64,000 nucleotides of DNA from Bosea sp. Tri-49. GTDB taxonomy: Bacteria; Pseudomonadota; Alphaproteobacteria; Rhizobiales; Beijerinckiaceae. The position numbers and the translations under genes are program-made. Positions 34,513 to 41,883 of the stretch are shown piece after piece. Below the pieces are notes generated by a model. It saw only the letters and a list, made by a program, of their open reading frames with translations. It made no database searches and had not been told where the DNA came from. The stretch lies in contig NZ_CP017946.1 of the NCBI RefSeq assembly GCF_003952665.1, forward strand, positions 4,731,001-4,795,000, written 5' to 3'. Positions within the stretch are counted from its first letter, which is position 1, and every line of letters starts with the position of its first letter.

Positions 34513-35772
34513 ATGCCGCACCGCAAACCTCCAGCCGCGCAGAGCGTCGCCCTCGGCGCCAATCCCGAACGGGCGCGCCACCATAACCGGCGCGTCGTGC
34601 TCGAGACGCTGCGCCAGCATGGCCGGCTCGGCCGCTCCGACATCGCCAATCTGACGCGGCTGACGGCACAGGCGGTCTCGAACATCGTCGCCGAATTGCT
34701 GGAAGAGGGCTTTCTGGTTGAGCTCGGCCGCCGGCGCACGGCGCGTGGCCAGCCCCCGGTCGAGTTCGCGCTCAATGCCGATGGCGGCGTGAGCGCCGGC
34801 ATGGAAATCGCTGCCGACCACATTACGACCGTGCTGGTCGATCTCACCGGCGAGATCAGGGCGCAGCGCGTCGTGCCTTTGCCGGATATCTCGGTCGAAG
34901 CGGTGCAGGCTCTGGCGGCGGCAGAGCTCAAGCGGGCGCGGGCGACGAGAGGCCTGCCGGAGCGCCTGCTCGGCTGCGGCGTGGTGATGCCCGGCCCGTT
35001 CGATTTCGAAGGGACGATCACCGTCGGCTCGACGGCGCTGCCTGGCTGGACGGGACGCGACGTCACCGCGCTGATGAGCGCCGCGCTGGCGACCTCCGTG
35101 ACGGTCGAGAACGATGCGACGGCAGCGGCCGTCGGCGAGCATCTCTATGGCATTGGCCGGAACCTCCGGCATTTCTGCCTGGTCTATTTCGGGCTCGGGC
35201 TCGGCCTTGGGCTGATGCTCGGTGGCGAGCCTTATCGCGGCGCCTTCGGTAATGCTGGCGAGCTCGGCCATGTCCCGGTGGTGCCGCAGGGGCTGCCCTG
35301 CATCTGCGGCCGGCAGGGCTGCCTTGAAAGCTATGTCTCGCCTTCGGCCTTGCAGGGCACGCTGCGGCAGGCGGGGATCACCCAGGTCGATGCGGCCAGC
35401 GTCGCCGGGCTTCACGCCGAAGGGCATCCGGCCGTGCTGGGGTGGATCGCTCAGGCCGGACCACTGCTCGCACCGGTGCTCGCCATGCTGGAGAATCTGT
35501 TCGACCCGGAGACGATCATCCTTGGAGGTGGGCTGCCGGACAGCGTCATCGATGCCCTGATCGCCGCAGTCGAGCCGTTGCCCCTGTCTGTCGCCCGCCG
35601 CGATGGCCGAGCCACGCCCCGCCTCCAACGCGGCACGACCGGACAGCTCACGGCGGCGCTCGGGGCTGCGGCGCTGCCCCTGCTCGATGCGATCGCGCCG
35701 CGGCTGGTGCGTAATGCCGCCATGGCCGAGCCAGCCCCGCCTGCCGCACCAAATAGCGCTGCCGCGTCATAG
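34513..35772 (+). CDS. ROK family transcriptional regulator (NagC/XylR type)
   Basis: 419-residue sugar-responsive repressor. The N-terminal winged helix-turn-helix (about 27-85) shows VVLETLRQHGRLGRSDIANL and AVSNIVAELLEEGFL. The ROK sugar-binding domain follows, with the zinc site GELGHVPVVPQ and CICGRQGCLE. The ATG at 34513 is preferred because the alternative at 34471 lies inside the operator-like palindrome. It probably represses the divergent transporter/SIS/PfkB operon until a sugar or sugar phosphate binds. Confidence 0.9.
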   Translation: MPHRKPPAAQSVALGANPERARHHNRRVVLETLRQHGRLGRSDIANLTRLTAQAVSNIVAELLEEGFLVELGRRRTARGQPPVEFALNADGGVSAGMEIAADHITTVLVDLTGEIRAQRVVPLPDISVEAVQALAAAELKRARATRGLPERLLGCGVVMPGPFDFEGTITVGSTALPGWTGRDVTALMSAALATSVTVENDATAAAVGEHLYGIGRNLRHFCLVYFGLGLGLGLMLGGEPYRGAFGNAGELGHVPVVPQGLPCICGRQGCLESYVSPSALQGTLRQAGITQVDAASVAGLHAEGHPAVLGWIAQAGPLLAPVLAMLENLFDPETIILGGGLPDSVIDALIAAVEPLPLSVARRDGRATPRLQRGTTGQLTAALGAAALPLLDAIAPRLVRNAAMAEPAPPAAPNSAAAS

Positions 35773-35954
35773 GCGGCCGACCGCGATGCCGCAGACGTGA
35801 CGAACCGCAAGCTGCGCCGGTCCGGTTTTTCCGCTAACGCTCAATCAGGCGAGTCGTTCGCCCGGTGCCGATCGAACCGTCGCGCCTCTCGGGGATTGAT
35901 CTTGGCAAGGCTCTTGCTAACGAGCCGGGGCGAACGATTGGAGATGCCGGCTCG

Positions 35955-36791
35955 ATGCTAGAGTTCGAAGGGCGCGGTCTGCGCCGGATCCGGGCGCTGC
36001 GCCCACCGCAGATGTCGAGCTGGACGCGCGAGGCCGTCGGACAGCAGGCGCTTGCAAGTGCACCACCGGCGGCGGAATTGCGGGTTGCCTCCTACAACAT
36101 CCACAAGGCCGTGGGGCGCGATCGCCGTTTCGATCCGGACCGGATCATCGAGGTGCTCAGGCAGATCGACGCCGATGTCGTCGCGCTGCAGGAGGCCGAC
36201 CAGCGCTTCGGAGAGCGCTCCGGGCTGCTCGACCTTGTCCGCCTCGAACGTCGCACCGGGCTGAAGCCGGTGCCGGTGCAGAGCGCCTGGCAGGGCCATG
36301 GCTGGCACGGCAATGTCGTGCTCTTCCGTGATGGGGCGGTCACCGCGACTCGGCAGCTTGTCCTGCCCGGCGTCGAGCCGCGTGGCGCGCTGATCGCCGA
36401 TCTGACCATCTCCCGCGCGCCGATCCGCGTGGTCGCCGCCCATCTCGGGCTCCTGCGCCATTCGCGCTCGCGTCAGGTCGAGACCTTGATCGCCGCTTCC
36501 AAGCCGACGGACGGCCGGCCGATCTTCCTGATGGGCGACCTGAATGAATGGCGGGTCGGCAAGAAGTCGACGCTGCACGGCCTCGCGCCGAAATTCGGGC
36601 CGCTGCAGGCTGCGATCCCGAGCTTCCCCTCGCGTTTCCCGATCTGGGCGCTCGATCGTATCGTCGCCTACCCGGCCGAGACCATCACCCAGGTTGAACT
36701 CCACGACACCGCATTGTCGCGGCTGGCCTCCGACCACTTGCCGATCAAGGCGGTGGTGCATCTGCCGGGCGAGGAGCGCCAGGCGCATTAG
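35955..36791 (+). CDS. Endonuclease/exonuclease/phosphatase family protein
   Basis: 278-residue EEP-fold metal-dependent phosphodiesterase. Family residues are Asn in ASYNIHKAVG, Glu in VVALQEADQRF, Asp and Asn in MGDLNEWR, and Asp-His in ASDHLPIKAVV near the end. The ATG at 35955 has GGAG upstream; ATG 36009 is an alternative nearer the conserved core. EEP proteins may act on nucleic acids, phospholipids or inositol phosphates; the substrate here is not known. It is a single gene with no functional link visible to its neighbours. Confidence 0.82.
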   Translation: MLEFEGRGLRRIRALRPPQMSSWTREAVGQQALASAPPAAELRVASYNIHKAVGRDRRFDPDRIIEVLRQIDADVVALQEADQRFGERSGLLDLVRLERRTGLKPVPVQSAWQGHGWHGNVVLFRDGAVTATRQLVLPGVEPRGALIADLTISRAPIRVVAAHLGLLRHSRSRQVETLIAASKPTDGRPIFLMGDLNEWRVGKKSTLHGLAPKFGPLQAAIPSFPSRFPIWALDRIVAYPAETITQVELHDTALSRLASDHLPIKAVVHLPGEERQAH

Positions 36792-36831
36792 AGCAATCTG
36801 TCGGCTGAGGGCGGGCGGGCTACTATTCAGC

Positions 36832-36860
36832 TTGACGGTTTTAAATAGGAATCCTATTCA
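36832..36860 (+). promoter_or_regulatory. Promoter and palindromic operator of the MarR gene
   Basis: TTGACG (36832-36837) and TATTCA (36855-36860) are 17 bases apart. AATAGGA-A-TCCTATT (36844-36858), a perfect dyad, overlaps the -10 region, and a third AATAGG half-site lies at 36860-36865. The predicted transcription start coincides with the ATG at 36867, so the mRNA may be leaderless. Autorepression by the MarR protein is the natural reading. Confidence 0.6.
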
Positions 36861-36866
36861 ATAGGC

Positions 36867-37541
36867 ATGTCGTTCTTCGATGCCAGCTCCGAACCCCTGC
36901 CGCGCCGTCTCCGGGATGGGCTGGAGCGGCTGGCGAGCGTGCTGAAGGCTGATCAGTGGTCGGCGGCCAATGCGGCCGGGCTCAACCCGACCCAGGCCCA
37001 TGTCCTCTCATTTCTGGCCGGTCGCGGTGAAGCGGGAATGCGCGTCCGGGCGATCGCCGAGCATCTCGGGGTGACGCAACCGACCGCGACGGATTCGATT
37101 GCGGCGCTGGAGCGCAAGCGGCTGGTCACCAAGGGGCCGGATGCCAGCGATGCGCGTGCCGTCGCGGTACGGGTCACCGAGGCGGGACGCGATGCGGTCA
37201 AGGCGATCGGGCTTTCCACCATGGCGACCGATACAGCATTGGCTGGCCTGTCCGCCGCCGAGCAGGCCGATCTGCTCCTGCTCGTCGTCAAGCTGATCCG
37301 CTCGCTGCAGATTGCAGGCGCCCTGCCGGAGCAGCGGACGTGTGTGACCTGCCGCCATTTCCGGCCGAACGCCCATCCCGGCATTGATACGCCGCATCAT
37401 TGCGCCTTCGTGAACGCCGCTTTCGGGACCCGGCATCTCCGGCTCGATTGCGGCGAGCATGAAACCGCGGAGCCGTCCGCCCAGGCTGCCACCTGGCGGG
37501 CTTTCACAACGGCTTCCGCACCCCTCCAGACGAACCGCTAG
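36867..37541 (+). CDS. MarR family regulator with C-terminal cysteine motif
   Basis: 224-residue protein. Residues 15-150 are a MarR winged helix-turn-helix domain (AHVLSFLAGRGEAGMRVRAI, then LGVTQPTATDSIAALERKRL). Beyond the usual MarR end there is a tail with Cys159-x2-Cys162, Cys179 and Cys195, interspersed with His164, His177, His178 and His198, suited to a zinc or iron-sulfur site. The start follows a palindromic operator with no ribosome-binding site, suggesting leaderless translation. An exported protein gene follows 15 bases downstream. Metal or redox sensing is an inference. Confidence 0.85.
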   Translation: MSFFDASSEPLPRRLRDGLERLASVLKADQWSAANAAGLNPTQAHVLSFLAGRGEAGMRVRAIAEHLGVTQPTATDSIAALERKRLVTKGPDASDARAVAVRVTEAGRDAVKAIGLSTMATDTALAGLSAAEQADLLLLVVKLIRSLQIAGALPEQRTCVTCRHFRPNAHPGIDTPHHCAFVNAAFGTRHLRLDCGEHETAEPSAQAATWRAFTTASAPLQTNR

Positions 37542-37556
37542 GAAGGACCAAACACC

Positions 37557-38276
37557 ATGAAGAGATTTGGGCTGCGGGGCATCGGCCTCGCCGCAACGGC
37601 CGCGCTGTGCCTTATCGGCGCTGCCGGGGCACATGAGATCAAGAGCGCCGGCAATCAGGCCGTGCAGGCCTCGTTCGACATCGTCGAGACTGCGATCACC
37701 ACCGATCACGGCCATGCAATCTTCCGCAGCCGCCTGCGTGGCGATGCCGGCGCCGCCAAGCCCGCCGCGACCGGCAAGTTCGCCGGCTCCGAGGTCTATG
37801 CCTATGTCTGGCCGACCTCGCTCGACAGCGCCGAGGTCGGCTTCGACAAGGGCCAGGGCATCGTCGCGCTCGCCGTCACCTTCCACCCCGATTTCGACGA
37901 TGGCGCCAAGGGTGCCAGGAATCGCGACGTCTGGCACCCGCACTGGGTCGTGCTAGCCGAGGACAAGGCCTGCGGTGGCGGGCTGAAGGTGCGCGATATT
38001 CCCGATGGGGCAAAGCCGCGTGTGCCCGAGACCTGGCCCGGCGTGCCGCTCCTGATCGACAGCCCGGCCTACAAGACCGCGCTTTCCGGCAGCACGGTCG
38101 AGGTCCATGTCCCGCTCGACAAGCTCGGCGCGCTGAAGGGCGCCTCCTTCGACGGCGTCACCGCGGGCCTGCGCGTCAACGCCAACCTGCATGCGCCGTT
38201 GCTCTGCGTCGCCAATGTCTTCAAGGTCGCCTCGGGCAATCTCAGCCTGCCCGGCAAGGTCACGCCGGCGAAGTAG
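37557..38276 (+). CDS. Exported protein of unknown function
   Basis: 239-residue protein with a Sec signal peptide (cleavage near GAAGAHE, residue 25). I do not recognise the family. The mature domain is rich in beta-type sequence with motifs DHGHAIFRSRLRG, YAYVWPTSLDSAEVGFD, RDVWHPHWVVL and a final HAPLLCVANVFK; two cysteines are present. His-rich patches could bind metal. The AGGAAGG upstream is strong. It follows the MarR-Cys gene by 15 bases and is probably its regulatory target and partner. A hairpin terminator follows. Confidence 0.75.
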   Translation: MKRFGLRGIGLAATAALCLIGAAGAHEIKSAGNQAVQASFDIVETAITTDHGHAIFRSRLRGDAGAAKPAATGKFAGSEVYAYVWPTSLDSAEVGFDKGQGIVALAVTFHPDFDDGAKGARNRDVWHPHWVVLAEDKACGGGLKVRDIPDGAKPRVPETWPGVPLLIDSPAYKTALSGSTVEVHVPLDKLGALKGASFDGVTAGLRVNANLHAPLLCVANVFKVASGNLSLPGKVTPAK

Positions 38277-38288
38277 GCGCAAACAGTA

Positions 38289-38320
38289 GGCGGCGCGCCG
38301 ACTGCCATCGCCGCGCCGCC
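38289..38320 (+). terminator. GC-rich hairpin after the MarR operon
   Basis: GGCGGCGCG (38289-38297) pairs exactly with CGCGCCGCC (38312-38320) over a 14-base loop, a short distance after the exported protein stop. No T-run follows, so termination is plausible but not certain. The remaining bases up to 38505 show no gene. Confidence 0.5.
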
Positions 38321-38505
38321 CGGATTTCCCCCTCCAGACGATAGAGAAGGAGTGGCAAACCTCGCACAGAACGCCCCGGTCGATCCAGCAGGATGGCGCA
38401 GCGGGACCGACGCGCGGCGCGGAGCCGCTCCGCATCACCGGGCGATGACCTTTCCGAACATGCGTGCCACGATGCCGGTCGCCTTCATCCTCAACCGAGA
38501 CCGCC

Positions 38506-40104
38506 ATGCCTGCTGCTTCGTCGCAACGCGCCTATCGCACCCAGAACTGGAGCTTGACCAAGCCTTCGGCGCGCGGACGCAATGGCATCGTCGTCTCGCA
38601 AAACCATGAGGCGGCGGCGGCCGGGGTGGCGATCCTCGAAGCCGGTGGCAATGCGGCTGATGCCGCGGTCGCGGCGGCCTTTGCGCTGGCTGCGGTCGAG
38701 CCCTGGAACAGCGGGCTCGGTGGTATCGGCTTCGGCGTCGTGCTCAAGGCCGGCGAGAGCCGGGCACAGGTCGTCGATTTCGGCCCAGTCGCGCCACGCC
38801 GCGCCGATCCGGCCGATTATCCGCTGACCGGCGAGATGAAGCTCGACCTGTTCGCTTGGCCGGGCGTGGTCGACGATCGCAACATCCACGGCCCGCTCTC
38901 CTTCTGCATCCCGTCCTCGGTCGCCGGCTACGCGAAACTGAAGGAGAGTTTCGGGACGAGTATGCCGGTCTCCGAACTGCTCGCGCCTGCGATCGCATTG
39001 GCCCGGCGCGGGCTGGCGCAGGACTGGTACACGACGCTGAAGATCGCTTCCTCGGCTTCGGTGCTCAGGCTCTATGAAGAGAGTGCCCGCATCTACCTGC
39101 CGGACGGCCTGCCGCCGGTGCCGCCCTATCAGGGCGTGCCGGGTTTCAGGAAGCTTGGCAATCTCGACGCGACGCTGGAGCATCTCGCCAGGGCTGGGCT
39201 CGACGATTTCTACCGCGGCGAGCTGGCAGCGCGGCTGGCTGCCGACATCGCCGCTGCCGGTGGCGTGGTCGATGCGCAAGATTTGGCCGGCTGTCATGCG
39301 ACCGTGCGCGAGGCGCCGGTGATCGACTGGCGCGGCACGCACCGGATCCACACGGCCGGTGGTTTGACTGCGGCGCCGACTCTGCAGGCGGTGGTCGAGG
39401 GGATGGCCGCGAGCCCGCCGCCGGAGGGCGGGCCGGACTCGGCCTGGTTTGCGAGGCTCTCGCAGGTGATGCGCGAAGCTTATGCCAGCCGGCTCGAAGG
39501 GCTCGGCGCGGCGCAGATGGCGAAGGAGTCGGCCGAGACCTGCACCACGCATCTCACCGTCGTCGACGGCGAGGGCACGATCGTCGCGCTGACCACGACC
39601 CTGCTCTCCTCGATGGGCAGCCGTCTAGTCCTACCGGAGACCGGCGTGCTGATGAACAACGGCATGATGTGGTTCGACCCGCGCCCGGGCAGCGCCAATG
39701 CGATCGCACCCGGCGCCCGCCCGCTCTGCAACATGTGCCCGGTGGTGGTGACGCCGGCCGATGGCGGCTTTCCGCGCCATGGCGCAGGCGCCTCGGGCGG
39801 ACGGCGGATCCTCGCCAGCGTCTACCAGATGCTGGCCTTTACCCTCGACAGCGGCATGAGCCTGGAGGATGCCGCGCACCAGCCGCGCATCGATGTCTCC
39901 GGCCCCGACGGCACCAGCGCCGATGCGCGCCTGCCTGTTGGCACGCTCGATGCGCTGGCGGCGGCCGGCCCGCTGACGGTGGTCGAGCACGGCGTGCTGC
40001 CGCTCAACTTCGCCTGCCCGAACATCGTGCGGACCGGACAGGACGGACAGGAGGGCATCAGCGACGCCGCCTCGCCTTGGTCGGCTGCGGTGGCGGCGGC
40101 TTAG
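38506..40104 (+). CDS. Gamma-glutamyltransferase family (Ntn hydrolase) protein
   Basis: 532-residue homologue of gamma-glutamyltranspeptidase. The N-terminal block NHEAAAAGVAILEAGGNAADAAVA is typical, and the autocleavage/nucleophile threonine is Thr347 in CTTHLTVVDGEG. However, where GGTs usually have a Ser-Ser pair in a PLSSMSP segment, this protein has PLCNMCP, so the bound group is probably not a normal gamma-glutamyl. There is no signal peptide; a cytoplasmic amidohydrolase is likely. The ATG at 38506 is chosen over 38464. It converges on the amidase/peptide-binding-protein operon. Confidence 0.87.
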   Translation: MPAASSQRAYRTQNWSLTKPSARGRNGIVVSQNHEAAAAGVAILEAGGNAADAAVAAAFALAAVEPWNSGLGGIGFGVVLKAGESRAQVVDFGPVAPRRADPADYPLTGEMKLDLFAWPGVVDDRNIHGPLSFCIPSSVAGYAKLKESFGTSMPVSELLAPAIALARRGLAQDWYTTLKIASSASVLRLYEESARIYLPDGLPPVPPYQGVPGFRKLGNLDATLEHLARAGLDDFYRGELAARLAADIAAAGGVVDAQDLAGCHATVREAPVIDWRGTHRIHTAGGLTAAPTLQAVVEGMAASPPPEGGPDSAWFARLSQVMREAYASRLEGLGAAQMAKESAETCTTHLTVVDGEGTIVALTTTLLSSMGSRLVLPETGVLMNNGMMWFDPRPGSANAIAPGARPLCNMCPVVVTPADGGFPRHGAGASGGRRILASVYQMLAFTLDSGMSLEDAAHQPRIDVSGPDGTSADARLPVGTLDALAAAGPLTVVEHGVLPLNFACPNIVRTGQDGQEGISDAASPWSAAVAAA

Positions 40105-40109
40105 CACTC

Positions 40110-40202
40110 GTCATGCTCGGGCTTGGCCCGAGCATCTCTGAAACCGGTGTCTTCTCGTCACGAGATTCTCGGGTCGGCGCTGCGCGCCGCCCGAGAATGA
40201 CG
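40110..40202. repeat. Intergenic palindromic repeat, full copy B
   Basis: A 93-base element matching copy A at 3841-3934. Hairpins are GCTCGGGC/GCCCGAGC around TTG, and ATTCTCGGG/CCCGAGAAT around a GC-rich loop. It fills the gap between convergent genes and could serve both as terminator. Confidence 0.85.
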
Positions 40203-40210
40203 GCGGGCTA

Positions 40211-41797
40211 TCACACTCGCTTCAGCCCCCACGGATAAGGCGCCGAGCCCGGCAGCATGCCGGTCAGGCCCTTGCGATAGGCTGTCTTGATCACGAACTG
40301 GCCGAGCGGGATGGTGGCGCATTCCTCGAGCGCCAGCCGCCCGAGCGCGACCGCGACCTGCTTCTGCTTGGCCTCGTCGGGCGCGTAGAGCCATTCTTCG
40401 GCCATCTCCTCGGCCTTGGCGTTGGTCCACCAGCCGAACCAGCCCTTCTCGCCAGGGCCGCGCACAAGGTTGGACAGGGCCGGGTTGCCCCAGCCGACCG
40501 CTGCGCCGGTGGTGTGGAAGATGCTCCAGCCGCCCTTCTCGACCGGCTCGCGGCTGTTGCGGCGCTGGATCACCGTGCCCCAGTCGCTCGCCGCCATCTC
40601 GACATTCATGCCCATCGACTTCAGCAGCTCGTAGGTGACGTCGCCGAGCGGGCCGATATCGGGGAAGTCGGTGGGGTTGATGATGACGACCTTCTCGCCC
40701 TTGTAGCCGGAGTCCTTCAGCGCTGCCTTAGCCTTGTCGAGGCTCTGCGGCATCAGGTCCTCGAGCTCGCCGGTGTAATAGGGCGTGCCGCGCCACCACA
40801 GGTTCCGGCAGACCTGCCAGGCTGTGGTGTCGTCGCCCTGCGACGCCCGCATGTAGTCTTCCTGGTTGACCGCGAGGCGGACCGCGGCACGCACCTTCGG
40901 GTTGTTGAAGGGCGGCTGTAGGTGGTTCAGCCGCATGATCGAGCCGCGGCCGTTCTTGTCGATGACCTCGCGGACGACGTCCGGGCTCCGGGCCAGCAGC
41001 GGCTGCAGGTCGGCGAGCGGGCGCTCCCACCAATCGATCTCGCCCTTGGTCAGCGCCGCGGCGGCGGTCGCTGGATCGGGCAGGATCGGCCATTCGATCC
41101 GCTTGAAATGCGCGACCTTGCCGCCGGCATTGCGGCTGGGCGGCTCGCTGCGCGGCTTGTAGGCCTCGTTCTTCTCGTAGACGACGCGGCTGCCCGAGAC
41201 ATATTCGCTGGCGACGAACTTGTAGGGGCCCGAGCCGGTCATCTCGGTGACCTGCTTGGTCGCCTCGGTCTTGGCCAGGCGCTCGGGCATGACGAAGGGC
41301 GGATTGTCCGCCTTGGCCATGCAGTCGAGCATCATCGGGAAGGGCCGGGTCAGCTTGATCTCGATGGTGCGCTCGTCCGGCGCGCCCCAGGCCTCGACGG
41401 CCTTGATCAGGAGCTGGCCGTAGGGGTCGCGCTGGCACCAGCGCTTCAGGCTCTCGATGCAGTCGGCCGAGCGGACCGGCTGGCCGTCATGGAAGGCGAG
41501 GCCCTCGCGCAGCTTGATCTTCCAGACCTTGCCGTCGGCGGAGATCTCGTGGCCCTCGGCCATTTGCGGCTGCGGCTTCAGGTCGAGATCGCCGCCATAG
41601 AGGGTGTCGTAGACGTAGTAGCCGTGATTGTTGGTCACGGTCGCCGTCGTCCAGATCGGATCGAGCGAGGTGAGGTTGGCTTGTGGCGCCATCTTGAGCA
41701 CGGTTGCGCTCGGCGCTTGCGCCATCGCCTCCCGAGCGAGCGCTGGAGCGAACAGGGCGGCGGCGGCCGTGCCCTGCAGGAACTGACGACGCTTCAT
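40211..41797 (-). CDS. ABC transporter substrate-binding protein (SBP family 5)
   Basis: 528-residue periplasmic binding protein of the DppA/OppA class. The leader KRRQFLQGTAAAALFAPALA is Tat-like and ends near AMAQA. The core shows LTSLDPIWTTATVTNNHGYY, LREGLAFHDGQPVRSADC and GSGPYKF. It lies 86 bases downstream of an amidase gene with no permease or ATPase nearby, so it is an orphan that must use another transporter. A ligand hydrolysed by the amidase is a fair guess. Confidence 0.9.
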   Translation of the reverse strand: MKRRQFLQGTAAAALFAPALAREAMAQAPSATVLKMAPQANLTSLDPIWTTATVTNNHGYYVYDTLYGGDLDLKPQPQMAEGHEISADGKVWKIKLREGLAFHDGQPVRSADCIESLKRWCQRDPYGQLLIKAVEAWGAPDERTIEIKLTRPFPMMLDCMAKADNPPFVMPERLAKTEATKQVTEMTGSGPYKFVASEYVSGSRVVYEKNEAYKPRSEPPSRNAGGKVAHFKRIEWPILPDPATAAAALTKGEIDWWERPLADLQPLLARSPDVVREVIDKNGRGSIMRLNHLQPPFNNPKVRAAVRLAVNQEDYMRASQGDDTTAWQVCRNLWWRGTPYYTGELEDLMPQSLDKAKAALKDSGYKGEKVVIINPTDFPDIGPLGDVTYELLKSMGMNVEMAASDWGTVIQRRNSREPVEKGGWSIFHTTGAAVGWGNPALSNLVRGPGEKGWFGWWTNAKAEEMAEEWLYAPDEAKQKQVAVALGRLALEECATIPLGQFVIKTAYRKGLTGMLPGSAPYPWGLKRV

Positions 41798-41883
41798 ATG
41801 GTCTCTCCCCTTTTATGGTTGGATCGTGCGGCTACAAACTGCGGTCGTCCTGCTGTTGTGGCTTGGAAAGTTGCGTGCTTCGA

